DNA of 64,000 bases from UBA2093 sp044340485. GTDB lineage: Bacteria > Actinomycetota > Acidimicrobiia > Acidimicrobiales > Ilumatobacteraceae. The notes under the pieces are model-generated. The model was given only the letters and a program-made list of their open reading frames with translations, searched no databases and was not told the DNA's origin. The translations under genes and the position numbers were made by a program. Positions 50,539 to 59,072 of this stretch are shown one piece after another; position 1 is the stretch's first letter; every line of letters starts with the position of its first letter. The DNA is taken from contig JBIITN010000001.1 of assembly GCA_044340485.1 (NCBI GenBank), positions 78,846 to 142,845 of the forward strand, written 5' to 3'.

Positions 50539-51234
50539 CTAGTCGCGAGTGATGACGTCGATCATGTGGTGCAACATGCGTGCGGTTGCACCCCAAATTG
50601 TCTCATCGTCTAATTCAAAAAAGTGCACTTCTAACTCTTCGTTTTCATACAGCCGATCAATCACCCACATCTCACTGCGGTAGGTGTCGACGCGTACTAG
50701 ATCGTGCAAAGGGACAGAGAAAATGCGCTCCACTTCCCCCGCGTCGGGTACAAGCTCGGGCAGTGGCGACACAGTTGCCACAACGGGAGTGATGAAACTA
50801 TTGCTCACCACCGTTGCAAGCGGCTCGAGTGTGCCAAGTGGTCGCACCACATCACGCGTGAGGCGAATCTCCTCTTCTGCTTCACGCAGTGCAGCCTCAA
50901 GAATTGACTCATCAGGCTCTACTCGCCCACCCGGAAACGACACCTCTCCGCGATGATTGCGCAAATGTTGCGCTCGTCGAGTGAGTACCACCGATGGACC
51001 ATCAGACGAATCAACAAGTGGCATGAGCACTGCAGACAATCGCGCACCGTCAAACCACTGCGGAGATGTGGTGGGATCAACATGAAGTGGCGACACCGCT
51101 TGCGATAAGCGCTCTTGCACAATGTTGAAGTCGTGCAGACGCGAAAGATCGCGTTCCTGCCATGCGGGCACGTCAACGGGACGCCACGCTTTGGGCGTAG
51201 GAATGTTTTGTGCCCCACCGGGGCGACGACTCAT
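50539..51234 (-). CDS. CoA-pyrophosphatase-type Nudix hydrolase
   Basis: 231 aa. Nudix box GGRVEPDESILEAALREAEEEI follows the CoA-specific lead-in LTRRAQHLRNHRGEVSFPGG, so the substrate is probably CoA or a derivative, split to phosphopantetheine and 3',5'-ADP. An N-terminal 55-residue extension is not part of the domain. Its stop lies in a GCGACTAGTCGC palindrome. Convergent with the phospholipase gene. Confidence 0.9.
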   Translation of the reverse strand: MSRRPGGAQNIPTPKAWRPVDVPAWQERDLSRLHDFNIVQERLSQAVSPLHVDPTTSPQWFDGARLSAVLMPLVDSSDGPSVVLTRRAQHLRNHRGEVSFPGGRVEPDESILEAALREAEEEIRLTRDVVRPLGTLEPLATVVSNSFITPVVATVSPLPELVPDAGEVERIFSVPLHDLVRVDTYRSEMWVIDRLYENEELEVHFFELDDETIWGATARMLHHMIDVITRD

Positions 51235-51244
51235 GACTGCCAGA

Positions 51245-51415
51245 TTACGAGGTCGTCGACGCCCAGCCGCTTGCCTTCAACTCAGCGAGAATCTGATCAA
51301 GGCCAGCAGTCTTCAGATTGGCAAGGGTTTTCCCAGGAGCTTCCTCGCCTTTTTCCCATGTTTCCCACGCAGTGAAAATCTTGTTGAGATCTGGAGCCGG
51401 ACGATCAAATGCCAT
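51245..51415 (-). CDS. Small conserved-looking protein, 56 aa
   Basis: A frame from ATG 51415 to TAA at 51245 encodes MAFDRPAPDLNKIFTAWETW..., rich in helix with ANLKTAGLDQILAELKASGW near its end. The frame has the codon habits of its neighbours and neatly fills the gap between the LRR gene and the Nudix gene on the same strand. It is too short for most length cut-offs. I recall similar small proteins in Acidimicrobiia; no function known. No membrane segment. Confidence 0.6.
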   Translation of the reverse strand: MAFDRPAPDLNKIFTAWETWEKGEEAPGKTLANLKTAGLDQILAELKASGWASTTS

Positions 51416-51433
51416 ACCGGTGAGGATAGCGAT

Positions 51434-53596
51434 TCAGTTCGTGAATCGAACCTGATCGCCTGTTGTGGTCTGCCAGTACAAACGCGCGGCCCTCGGCTTG
51501 ATCATGCGGACGGTCATCTTTGTGCCACGGGTGTCGAGCGACTCGAGACTGAGGTTGCGAATGTCGAGAGACTGCAACTTGGTGCCCCTCACATCAAGGC
51601 TCTGCAAATTTCGTGTCTTAGCGACATTCAATGATGTCAACGGATTATTCGCGATATTCAGCATCGAGAGTTTGGGATTTGCCCGTACATCAACTTTGCG
51701 AAGATTGTTGTTATTTGCGTTCAGCCATGCCAAGTTGCGATTGGCTTTTAGAGACAGCGAACCAATTCGATTACCCGACACATCCAGTGAGCCAAGGTAC
51801 GACAGCTTTGAAACGTCAACTTTCGATAAACGATTATCTGCCACAGACACGTTCACAAGCCGTGTATTTTTTGACACATCAATCTTGGACAATCGATTAG
51901 AGGTTGCATCAAGATCACCTAGGCGTGCCAACGTACTCACGTTTAATTTGGACAATTTATTTGCCGAAAGATCGATTATCGTGAGTTCTACGTTCTTCGA
52001 CAGATCTAGCTTTGCGATCGCATTGCGTCGAAGTTGGAGTACATCTAGTTTCGTATTTTTTGAAACATCGATTGACTTCAATTTGTTTGCCGATGCATTA
52101 AGTACCGCCAACTGAGAAAGCTTCGTGGCATCCAATTTAGAAAGTTGATTGTTGCTGACATCAAGACTCACCAAATTGGCATAAGCACTGGGATCAAATG
52201 CCTTCAACTTATTCTGTGAAAGATTCAGAATCGCAAGTTTTGGAATTCCCGAGATGGTAACTGTTGACAAATAATTATTTGACGCGTCAATTGCCGATAG
52301 GCCAGGTGAATCCTTCACCGTTAACGACGTCAGATTGTTATTCCCGATTCGCAAAGCGAACACATTGCGAATATCAGTCAACGTTGCTGATTCAATTGAC
52401 AACCCTTCCAGATGGTTACCATCTGGGTACGGTGTTTGAAGATTCACGCCGGTCATCACAAGGTTCTTCACACTTTGTGGTGGTTCAAAGTTGGACAAAT
52501 TTGGCATGTTCGTCATAGTGAGATCCGTGAGACGAAGGCCAGTTAGCCGGACAATACCTACGGCGGTGAGGTTGTTGAGCGTGAGACTGGTAATGGGATT
52601 GTTGCCGAGACGAAGATCGGTAAGAGCGCGATAGTCGCTCACATCAACAGACGTCATTTGATTGTCCGACAGTTCGAGGTAATACAACGATTTGGGCATC
52701 CCTTTGGGAGCAGACGTAAGAGAAGTGTTGGATGCTTCGAGCCACTCGAGTTTTGTCATCGGAGTGACATCGAGCGAACCCAGATTCAAATTGGGAACAC
52801 TCAACGTTGTGAGATTTACAAAGCGGCTGAGATCGACAGATGAAATTTTGTTATTTCCAATTCCAAGCACTTTCAGCGAAGTCGGCAGACCAGCGGGGAG
52901 TGCGGTCAGTTGATTGTGGGAGATGTACAGCCAATCAAGCCCGGTAGCAGCAGACAGGTCGGCTGTAGTTAACCGGTTGTCTTGAATATTCAAAGTAGTT
53001 AATGACGGTCCAATACCACTGGGGATGGCCGTCAATTGGTTCGATGACAGATTGAGTGTATGCAGCGATGACAGCCCGGTGACATCAAGACTTGTCAGAC
53101 GGTTGCCGTTGAGATTCAGTGACGTAAGTCCCGTACTGCCAGAAACATTGATGCTCTCAACGTTTCCATCAAGAGACAACCTTGATAGATTTACGGTGTC
53201 AATATTTGGACTGTTGGACACATTCAGTGTCCGAAGAGATGCCGGAAGACGTGTTCCGCCGTAGTACTGGTTTGGATCTCCCACCGTCGTCATCGAGCCT
53301 GTCAGACCTGACAAGTTCAAAGTCTGAAGCGCTGTGAAATCTTCAATACCCGTCAGACCATGGGTGTCTCCAATTGCGGTTCCGCTGAGATCTAGTGAGG
53401 TGATCTGACGAATAGTGGTGGTGCGAACAAGTTCATCCAGTACGTCGTCATGACCGAGATCGATCAAGCGCTGTTCAAATGCAATATCGGGAACATTTGT
53501 CAAAAGCGGATACGCAGACGCTGGCGCACTCAATGACACCGCTATTGCGCCACCAGCAAGACACGTCGCGAGAAAAGAACCAAACACACGCTTCAT
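51434..53596 (-). CDS. Large secreted leucine-rich-repeat protein
   Basis: 720 aa from the ATG at 53596 (an ATG at 53611 is possible). A signal peptide ends at SAPASA (about residue 29). Most of the rest is internalin-like LRRs of about 21 residues with the L-x-x-LDVSxNxL core (for example LVSLDVSNNQLSKLDATKL and LTIIDLSANKLSKLNVS), about two dozen units. No LPxTG, membrane anchor or catalytic domain is visible; the C-terminus is a short VRMIKPRAARLYWQTTTGD cap. Probable role is surface or extracellular binding. The gene looks richer in A+T than its neighbours, which may mean transfer. Confidence 0.85.
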   Translation of the reverse strand: MKRVFGSFLATCLAGGAIAVSLSAPASAYPLLTNVPDIAFEQRLIDLGHDDVLDELVRTTTIRQITSLDLSGTAIGDTHGLTGIEDFTALQTLNLSGLTGSMTTVGDPNQYYGGTRLPASLRTLNVSNSPNIDTVNLSRLSLDGNVESINVSGSTGLTSLNLNGNRLTSLDVTGLSSLHTLNLSSNQLTAIPSGIGPSLTTLNIQDNRLTTADLSAATGLDWLYISHNQLTALPAGLPTSLKVLGIGNNKISSVDLSRFVNLTTLSVPNLNLGSLDVTPMTKLEWLEASNTSLTSAPKGMPKSLYYLELSDNQMTSVDVSDYRALTDLRLGNNPITSLTLNNLTAVGIVRLTGLRLTDLTMTNMPNLSNFEPPQSVKNLVMTGVNLQTPYPDGNHLEGLSIESATLTDIRNVFALRIGNNNLTSLTVKDSPGLSAIDASNNYLSTVTISGIPKLAILNLSQNKLKAFDPSAYANLVSLDVSNNQLSKLDATKLSQLAVLNASANKLKSIDVSKNTKLDVLQLRRNAIAKLDLSKNVELTIIDLSANKLSKLNVSTLARLGDLDATSNRLSKIDVSKNTRLVNVSVADNRLSKVDVSKLSYLGSLDVSGNRIGSLSLKANRNLAWLNANNNNLRKVDVRANPKLSMLNIANNPLTSLNVAKTRNLQSLDVRGTKLQSLDIRNLSLESLDTRGTKMTVRMIKPRAARLYWQTTTGDQVRFTN

Positions 53597-53627
53597 CGCG
53601 CGCACCCCCATCAAATTGAATAGTGAT

Positions 53628-54119
53628 TTAGTCTAACTTGTTGCGGGCTGCACGTCCGACACGCCCTGCAATTCGGCCGGCCTTGCGGCCCCATTCCTCA
53701 CTGCGTTCACTTCCCATCTCTGAAGCGGGCACCGACCCCGCCACACGGGCAGTTTTCTCCGCAAAGTTGGTGCCTAGTACTAGTACGGCCAGCACCACAG
53801 CAAGCAATATCACCACTACGCGAGTGAGAGCGTCGGCGTCCATCACCACCGCGATCACCAGCATCATCACCACTAACAAAATGTCGATGATGCGATGGAC
53901 ACGTTTGGGAATCCACTGAAACGCACCCAATGCACCTTTGGATACCGCGGCGTTAATGCCAATAGATAGCGACACCACAACTAGCGGAGCGGGAGTAGGA
54001 CTTTGATAGGCCACCATCGCACACGCAATAGCAATGAGGTACTCAAACAACTGATGAAGCCAAAAACCTCGTTGCGGACGTCCATGTGTAGATGACACGT
54101 CATCAATGTAATGCGCCAC
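53628..54119 (-). CDS. Membrane protein of unknown function
   Basis: 163 aa, GTG start at 54119. About four membrane helices (for example FEYLIAIACAMVAYQS, PLVVVSLSIGINAAV, IIDILLVVMMLVIAVVM, VVVILLAVVLAVLVLG) follow a polar N-terminus; the C-terminal 50 residues are soluble and basic (GRKAGRIAGRVGRAARNKLD). No family recognised. It lies between the groEL terminator and the LRR gene, same strand. Confidence 0.65.
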   Translation of the reverse strand: MAHYIDDVSSTHGRPQRGFWLHQLFEYLIAIACAMVAYQSPTPAPLVVVSLSIGINAAVSKGALGAFQWIPKRVHRIIDILLVVMMLVIAVVMDADALTRVVVILLAVVLAVLVLGTNFAEKTARVAGSVPASEMGSERSEEWGRKAGRIAGRVGRAARNKLD

Positions 54120-54126
54120 ATAAGCA

Positions 54127-54157
54127 AAAGACCCGGATCACATCGATCCGGGTCTTT
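54127..54157 (-). terminator. Rho-independent terminator after groEL
   Basis: AAAGACCCGGATC-acatc-GATCCGGGTCTTT: a 13-bp perfect stem with a 5-nt loop. On the minus strand it is followed by TTTTGC. It lies 25 nt after the groEL stop. The upstream arm begins just 8 nt from the next gene's start. Confidence 0.92.
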
Positions 54158-54181
54158 CGTTACTTCAATAAAGCGGGATGA

Positions 54182-55816
54182 TTACATCATCCCCATGCCG
54201 GGCATTCCGCCGCCGGCTGGTGCACCACCGTGTGAGTGTGCGTCTGGCTTGTCGGCCACGAGACACTCGGTGGTGAGAACCAATGCAGCGATAGATGCAG
54301 CGTTTTGCAATGCAGCACGTGTCACTTTCGCGGGGTCGATAATGCCGGCCTTCACGAGGTCGACATACTCACCCGTTGCAGCGTTCAGACCCATGTTGCC
54401 TTTTTCGGCTTCCACGTTCTGTACAACAACTGAACCTTCAAGGCCAGCGTTATCTGCAATGTGCTTTGCAGGAGCAACAAGTGCTTCATACACGGTGCGT
54501 GCACCGGTTGCTTCGTCACCAGTAAGGCTCTCGACAACTTTCAACACTGCAGGACGGCTACGCAACAGCGCGGTTCCGCCACCAGCAACAACACCTTCTT
54601 CGATTGCTGCACGAGTAGCTGACACTGCGTCTTCGATGCGGTGCTTCTTTTCTTTCAGCTCCACCTCGGTAGCAGCGCCGACCTTGATCACGGCAACGCC
54701 GCCAGCAAGTTTCGCCAAACGCTCTTGCAACTTCTCGCGATCCCAGTCGGAATCGGTGTTGTCAATTTCGGTCTTGATCTGGTTGATGCGACCAGCAACG
54801 TCTTCTTTGTCACCTGCACCGTCCACGATTGTGGTGGCGTCCTTGGTGATGATGACGCGCTTTGCACGACCCAAAAGATCAATGGTTGCGTTATCCAACT
54901 TGAGGCCAACTTCTTCGCTGATGACCTGCCCGCCGGTAAGAACTGCCATGTCTTGCATCATCGCCTTACGACGATCGCCAAAGCCAGGAGCCTTTACTGC
55001 GGTGGAGTTGAATGTTCCGCGAATCTTGTTCACAACGAGTGTTGCGAGTGCTTCGCCTTCAACATCTTCAGCAATGATCAACAGCGGCTTGCCGGTCTTC
55101 ATCACTGTTTCAAGAACGGGAAGCATCGCCTGCACGGAAGAAATCTTTGCGGCGTGGAACAAGATGTATGGGTCGTCGAGAATTGCTTCTTGACGCTCTT
55201 GATCAGTCACGAAGTATGGCGATGAGTAGCCCTTGTCGAACTGCATACCTTCGGTGAATTCAAGCTCGATACCAAAAGTGTTTGACTCTTCAACGGTAAC
55301 AACACCGTCTTTGCCGACCTTGTCGATGGCATCTGCAATGACGTTTCCGATGGTTGCGTCGGCTGCAGAAATAGTTGCAACGCTTGCGATGTCGTTTTTG
55401 TCATCAACGTCTTTTGCCAATCCCTTGATGGATTCAACAGCAGCGGCAACAGCCTTTTCGATTCCGCGCTTCAAGCCCATGGGGTTTGCACCAGCTGCGA
55501 CGTTGCGCATGCCGTGCTGAACCATTGCCTGAGCAAGAACGGTTGCGGTGGTGGTTCCGTCACCAGCGACATCATTTGTCTTGGTGGCAACTTCTTTCAC
55601 CAACTGCGCGCCCATGTTTTCGAATGGGTCGTCGAGTTCAACTTCTTTCGCAATCGACACACCGTCATTTGTGATGGTGGGTGCGCCGAACTTCTTGTCG
55701 AGCACCACGTTGCGACCTTTTGGTCCAAGTGTCACCTTGACGGTGTCGGCAAGTTTGTTAACGCCTGCTTCGAGTGCACGACGTGCCTCGTCATGAAACT
55801 TCAATTGCTTGGCCAT
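54182..55816 (-). CDS. groL: 60-kDa chaperonin GroEL
   Basis: 544 aa. VTLGPKGRNVVLDKKFGAPT, DDVAG-type NDVAGDGTTTATVLA with the ATP-hydrolysis Asp, and the AAIEEGVVAGGG block are all present. The C-terminus is Gly/Met-rich (GGMPGMGMM) preceded by a short DAHSHGG, a mixture of the actinobacterial GroEL1 His-rich and GroEL2 Gly-Met tails, though the GGM form dominates. It starts 2 nt after groES. Heat-shock control through CIRCE elements upstream of groES. Confidence 0.98.
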   Translation of the reverse strand: MAKQLKFHDEARRALEAGVNKLADTVKVTLGPKGRNVVLDKKFGAPTITNDGVSIAKEVELDDPFENMGAQLVKEVATKTNDVAGDGTTTATVLAQAMVQHGMRNVAAGANPMGLKRGIEKAVAAAVESIKGLAKDVDDKNDIASVATISAADATIGNVIADAIDKVGKDGVVTVEESNTFGIELEFTEGMQFDKGYSSPYFVTDQERQEAILDDPYILFHAAKISSVQAMLPVLETVMKTGKPLLIIAEDVEGEALATLVVNKIRGTFNSTAVKAPGFGDRRKAMMQDMAVLTGGQVISEEVGLKLDNATIDLLGRAKRVIITKDATTIVDGAGDKEDVAGRINQIKTEIDNTDSDWDREKLQERLAKLAGGVAVIKVGAATEVELKEKKHRIEDAVSATRAAIEEGVVAGGGTALLRSRPAVLKVVESLTGDEATGARTVYEALVAPAKHIADNAGLEGSVVVQNVEAEKGNMGLNAATGEYVDLVKAGIIDPAKVTRAALQNAASIAALVLTTECLVADKPDAHSHGGAPAGGGMPGMGMM

Positions 55817-55818
55817 GA

Positions 55819-56112
55819 TTACTTACCTACGATCGCGAGCACGTCACGGCTGGTCAAAATGAGAAGGTCTTCTCCGCCATGGCTTACTTCGGTGCCGCCG
55901 TACTTGCTGTAGAGCACAATGTCGCCGACTTTGATATCAAGTGCAAAGTGCTGACCTTCGTCATCGCTCCAGCGTCCAGGACCAACGGCAAGAACGGTGC
56001 CCTGCTGTGGCTTTTCTTTGGCGGTGTCGGGGATGACAAGACCCGATGCAGTTGTTTGTTCGGCCTCGCTGGGTCGTACAACAATGCGGTCATCAAGTGG
56101 TTTCAGATTCAT
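55819..56112 (-). CDS. groS: 10-kDa co-chaperonin GroES
   Basis: 97 aa from the ATG at 56112, fixed by GGAGGAAGAACC before it; a longer frame to 56193 is not supported. The mobile loop region EAEQTTASGLVIPDTAKEKPQ and the KVGDIVLYSKYGGTEV block are typical. It caps GroEL. First gene of the groESL operon. Confidence 0.97.
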   Translation of the reverse strand: MNLKPLDDRIVVRPSEAEQTTASGLVIPDTAKEKPQQGTVLAVGPGRWSDDEGQHFALDIKVGDIVLYSKYGGTEVSHGGEDLLILTSRDVLAIVGK

Positions 56113-56186
56113 GGTTCTTCCTCCGTTACACGGCATGTGGATTGAGTTGGGAAGTGTTTCCCACGCCAGGGGGTAAACGCGGGCGT

Positions 56187-56213
56187 TTAGCACTCCCCGA
56201 GTGCGATTGCTAA
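56187..56213 (-). promoter_or_regulatory. CIRCE element 1 (HrcA operator)
   Basis: Read on the minus strand: TTAGCAATC-N9-GAGTGCTAA, one mismatch from the CIRCE consensus TTAGCACTC-N9-GAGTGCTAA with the exact 9-nt spacer. It lies 75 nt before the groES start and covers the -10 element of the candidate promoter. Confidence 0.9.
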
Positions 56214-56242
56214 TGATAGAGACCTGAGGGGCTTTTTAGCAA
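56213..56242 (-). promoter_or_regulatory. Candidate groESL promoter between two CIRCE elements
   Basis: On the minus strand TTGCTA (56242-56237), 18 nt, then TATCAT (56218-56213). Both boxes overlap a CIRCE element, as expected for HrcA repression. Confidence 0.6.
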
Positions 56243-56262
56243 CCAGGACCCGAGAGTGCTAA
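56236..56262 (-). promoter_or_regulatory. CIRCE element 2, overlapping the maf stop codon
   Basis: Minus strand TTAGCACTC-N9-GGTTGCTAA: one half is perfect, the other has two mismatches, again with a 9-nt spacer. It covers the -35 box and the last bases of maf. The two CIRCE elements are 22 nt apart. Confidence 0.75.
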
Positions 56263-56891
56263 TCGCGATCCCGGGCCGCCACCACCGTGCACCCCGCCCG
56301 GTTCAACAATTCCGCGGTTTCCGCGAGCGGCAGGCCCACCACATTGCTCATGGGGCCTTGGACTTTGTCGACCAATACCCCGCCCTGGCCCTGGACGGCA
56401 TAGGAGCCCGCCTTGTCGTGGGGCTCGCCGGTGGCGATGTACCACTCGAGCAATTGGTCGGTGATGGGCACCATCGTGACGAGCGAGGTGACAAGACCAT
56501 CAAACGCCTCGCCGGTCCCGGCCACCACCACAACAGCTGTGTGCACGCGGTGTGTGCGCCCCGATAGTGCGCGCAACATGCGACGTGCGTCGTTGTCATC
56601 AACAGGTTTTCCAAAAATCTGTCCGTCGAGATCGACAACAGTGTCGGCACCGACAACACCAAATGGATGTGGTGGTCGATCATGACCCGACACACGGTTT
56701 TCTAATACCGCACGACCAATGGCGTATGCCTTTTCTTTCGCCATGCGGGATGCAAATGCAATAGGTGATTCACCATGATGTGGTGTTTCATCAATATCGG
56801 CGGGAATGATGACGGGATAAATGCCCAGTTGTTGCAGCAAATCTTTGCGACGTGGTGATGCTGATGCAAGAACAATCGTGTAGGTGCTCAT
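56259..56891 (-). CDS. maf: Maf-family nucleotide pyrophosphatase
   Basis: 210 aa from the ATG at 56891. The N-terminal IVLASASPRRKDLL is the Maf signature, followed by FASRMAKEKA, VVGADTVVDLDGQIFGKP and SGRTHRVHTAV. It hydrolyses (modified) nucleoside triphosphates such as dTTP/UTP, removing non-canonical nucleotides. The stop codon lies inside CIRCE element 2. It follows the dihydrouridine synthase gene by 4 nt. Confidence 0.94.
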   Translation of the reverse strand: MSTYTIVLASASPRRKDLLQQLGIYPVIIPADIDETPHHGESPIAFASRMAKEKAYAIGRAVLENRVSGHDRPPHPFGVVGADTVVDLDGQIFGKPVDDNDARRMLRALSGRTHRVHTAVVVVAGTGEAFDGLVTSLVTMVPITDQLLEWYIATGEPHDKAGSYAVQGQGGVLVDKVQGPMSNVVGLPLAETAELLNRAGCTVVAARDRD

Positions 56892-56895
56892 GCAC

Positions 56896-58032
56896 TCACC
56901 CACCGCTCAACGTAGTGACCGCAGCATCTGCTGGCGGTGTGACGTCGTCGAGATTCAAAAGATAATTCTCTGGCAACACCACTTTGATAGGACCATTGGT
57001 GTGACCACGCGTAAGACGTTCTCCACCAGCAACAATTGTGATGTCACGATCAAGTCGCGCACACAGTTGTTGCAATTCAAACAACGAGTTCACCATTGAC
57101 ATTTGTCTGCGCACATCAGAACCCACTGGATACCCGGTGAGATACCAGCCGGTGTGTTTACGGAAATTACGAATACCCGATTCGTGATCCATTAACGCAC
57201 ACAGCGATTCGGCGTGCTCGAGCATCACATCGATCACAAATCCAAGCGTGGGTGTTGGTTGCAGTGGTCTGCCAGAAAACACATCGACCAAATCGCGAAA
57301 CAGCCACGGCTTCCCAAGACATCCACGTCCGATGACAACTCCATCGCAATTGGTCTCGTTCATCATGTTGATGGCATCGTGTGCTTCCCAAATATCTCCA
57401 TTACCTAAAACAGGAACAGAGGTAACAGCGCGCTTTAATTCGGTAATTGCATCCCACCGTGCATGACCCGCATAGTGCTGTTCGGCAGTGCGCGCATGAA
57501 GCGCAATGGCTGCCATACCTTCTTGTTCGGCAATGAGTCCGGTATCGATAAACGTGACGAGATCATCATCAATACCAATGCGGAACTTACATGTGACAGG
57601 AATGTTGTATTTCGATGCTTCCGTCACAGCTGCGTTCATGATTTTGCGAAGCAAGTTTTTCTTCACTGGTACCGCTGCACCGCCACCTTTGCGCGTCACC
57701 TTGTGTGCGGGGCACCCAAAGTTCATGTCGATGTGATCAACAATGTCTTGCTCACACAACGCCCGCACCGCGCGCCCCACAAAATCGGGGTCACTGCCAT
57801 AAATCTGCAGACTGCGAAACTCTTCATCAGGTGTGAACGCCACCATCTTCTTAGTTTTCGCATTGCCATGCACCAGAGCGGCTGCCATCACCATTTCGTT
57901 CACATACACAAGCCCCGGGCCAAAGCCGCGACACAAACTACGAAACGCGCTGTTGGTGACGCCCGCCATAGGCGCTAGCACAACAGGAATCTCGCACGTG
58001 TGCGCACCAAGGGTGAGGGGCAGGCGATTCAT
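56896..58032 (-). CDS. dusB: tRNA-dihydrouridine synthase, DusB-like
   Basis: 378 aa. FMN-binding TIM barrel: VLAPMAGVTNSAFRSL, HIDMNFGCPAHKVTRKGGG with the catalytic Cys, CKFRIGIDDD, ALHARTAEQHYAGHARWD and GNGDIWEAHDA. It reduces uridines in the tRNA D-loop. The ATG overlaps the tsaD stop by one base (TAATG). Placement in a tRNA-modification cluster (tsaD, tsaB, tsaE) fits. Confidence 0.95.
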   Translation of the reverse strand: MNRLPLTLGAHTCEIPVVLAPMAGVTNSAFRSLCRGFGPGLVYVNEMVMAAALVHGNAKTKKMVAFTPDEEFRSLQIYGSDPDFVGRAVRALCEQDIVDHIDMNFGCPAHKVTRKGGGAAVPVKKNLLRKIMNAAVTEASKYNIPVTCKFRIGIDDDLVTFIDTGLIAEQEGMAAIALHARTAEQHYAGHARWDAITELKRAVTSVPVLGNGDIWEAHDAINMMNETNCDGVVIGRGCLGKPWLFRDLVDVFSGRPLQPTPTLGFVIDVMLEHAESLCALMDHESGIRNFRKHTGWYLTGYPVGSDVRRQMSMVNSLFELQQLCARLDRDITIVAGGERLTRGHTNGPIKVVLPENYLLNLDDVTPPADAAVTTLSGG

Positions 58033-59072
58033 TACTTCTTTGTAACAGGAAGTCGCAGCTGTGGAAACGCGCCCACCGATAAATCTGTGGCGCCGTTAGA
58101 GCGCAGGCGATACCACGCCGCCGATGCAATCATTGCTGCGTTGTCAGTGCACATCGCACGACTTGGCAATGCCACCGTGAAACCGTGCTCTTCGCCTTGT
58201 GTTGTCATCTGTGCACGCAGGCGCGAGTTGGCAGACACGCCACCACCCAGCACTATTCCTTTGGCACCTACTTTTTTGGCGGCGCGAATGGTCTTTGCAC
58301 ACAACACGTCAACTACGGCTGCCTGAAACGAGGCGGCCACATCGACACTGTTGGCATCGGGATGTTTACGCACATGGTTGACCACGGCCGTTTTTAAACC
58401 ACTAAAAGAAAAGTTGAGCCCGTCATGCAACATCGCGCGTGGGAACGCGATTGCTTCCGGGTTGCCATCGACTGCGACTTTGTCGATGATGGGGCCGCCG
58501 GGGTATCCAAGATTCAAATACCGCGCCACTTTGTCGTATGCCTCACCAGCAGCATCGTCGATGGTGTGGCCAAGCACGCTGTAGTCACCATGACCACGCA
58601 TCTCGACGATCATCGTGTGACCACCCGACACAAGAAGTACCACGAGTGGAAACTCGAGTGTGGGGTCATCTAACAACCCGGCATACAAATGCGCTTCCAT
58701 ATGGTTCACACCAATAAACGGTCTGTTCCACGACAACGACAATGCTTTTGCTGCCGACACACCAACGAGTAGCGCGCCAATAAGTCCTGGGCCCACCGTT
58801 GCTGCCACCGCATCGATACGCGATGGTTCAATTCCTGCGGATGTGATCGCTTCATCAACAACAGGAATGAGTGCTTCCAGATGTGCGCGACTTGCTACCT
58901 CTGGCACCACACCACCAAAGCGGGCGTGAATGTCGATTTGGCTCGAGACAATGTTCGACAAGATGTCGTTGCCGCCCATCACCACAGCTGCTGCTGTTTC
59001 ATCACAACTTGTTTCAATACCCAGGATCACCGTTGATTCATCAACAGTGATATTGCGCTGTGATTCGCTCAT
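58032..59072 (-). CDS. tsaD: tRNA t6A synthase subunit TsaD
   Basis: 346 aa. ASKHA fold: GIETSCDETAAAVV, metal-binding HMEAHLYAGL and SGGHTMIVEM. It transfers the threonylcarbamoyl group to A37 of tRNAs reading ANN codons. It overlaps rimI by 4 nt. With tsaB and tsaE in the same operon, three of the four bacterial t6A genes are here; tsaC is elsewhere. Confidence 0.97.
   Translation of the reverse strand: MSESQRNITVDESTVILGIETSCDETAAAVVMGGNDILSNIVSSQIDIHARFGGVVPEVASRAHLEALIPVVDEAITSAGIEPSRIDAVAATVGPGLIGALLVGVSAAKALSLSWNRPFIGVNHMEAHLYAGLLDDPTLEFPLVVLLVSGGHTMIVEMRGHGDYSVLGHTIDDAAGEAYDKVARYLNLGYPGGPIIDKVAVDGNPEAIAFPRAMLHDGLNFSFSGLKTAVVNHVRKHPDANSVDVAASFQAAVVDVLCAKTIRAAKKVGAKGIVLGGGVSANSRLRAQMTTQGEEHGFTVALPSRAMCTDNAAMIASAAWYRLRSNGATDLSVGAFPQLRLPVTKK

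Noticed and set aside
50535..50546. Perfect palindrome GCGACTAGTCGC at the phospholipase/Nudix junction.
   Set aside because: It has no loop to act as a terminator and contains a stop codon and common restriction-like word; position between convergent genes makes an operator unlikely.
54111..55193. A 360-codon open frame on the plus strand opposite groEL.
   Set aside because: It is fully antisense to a highly conserved gene, has low-complexity Ser/Thr/Ala content and no ribosome site. Such frames follow from codon bias.
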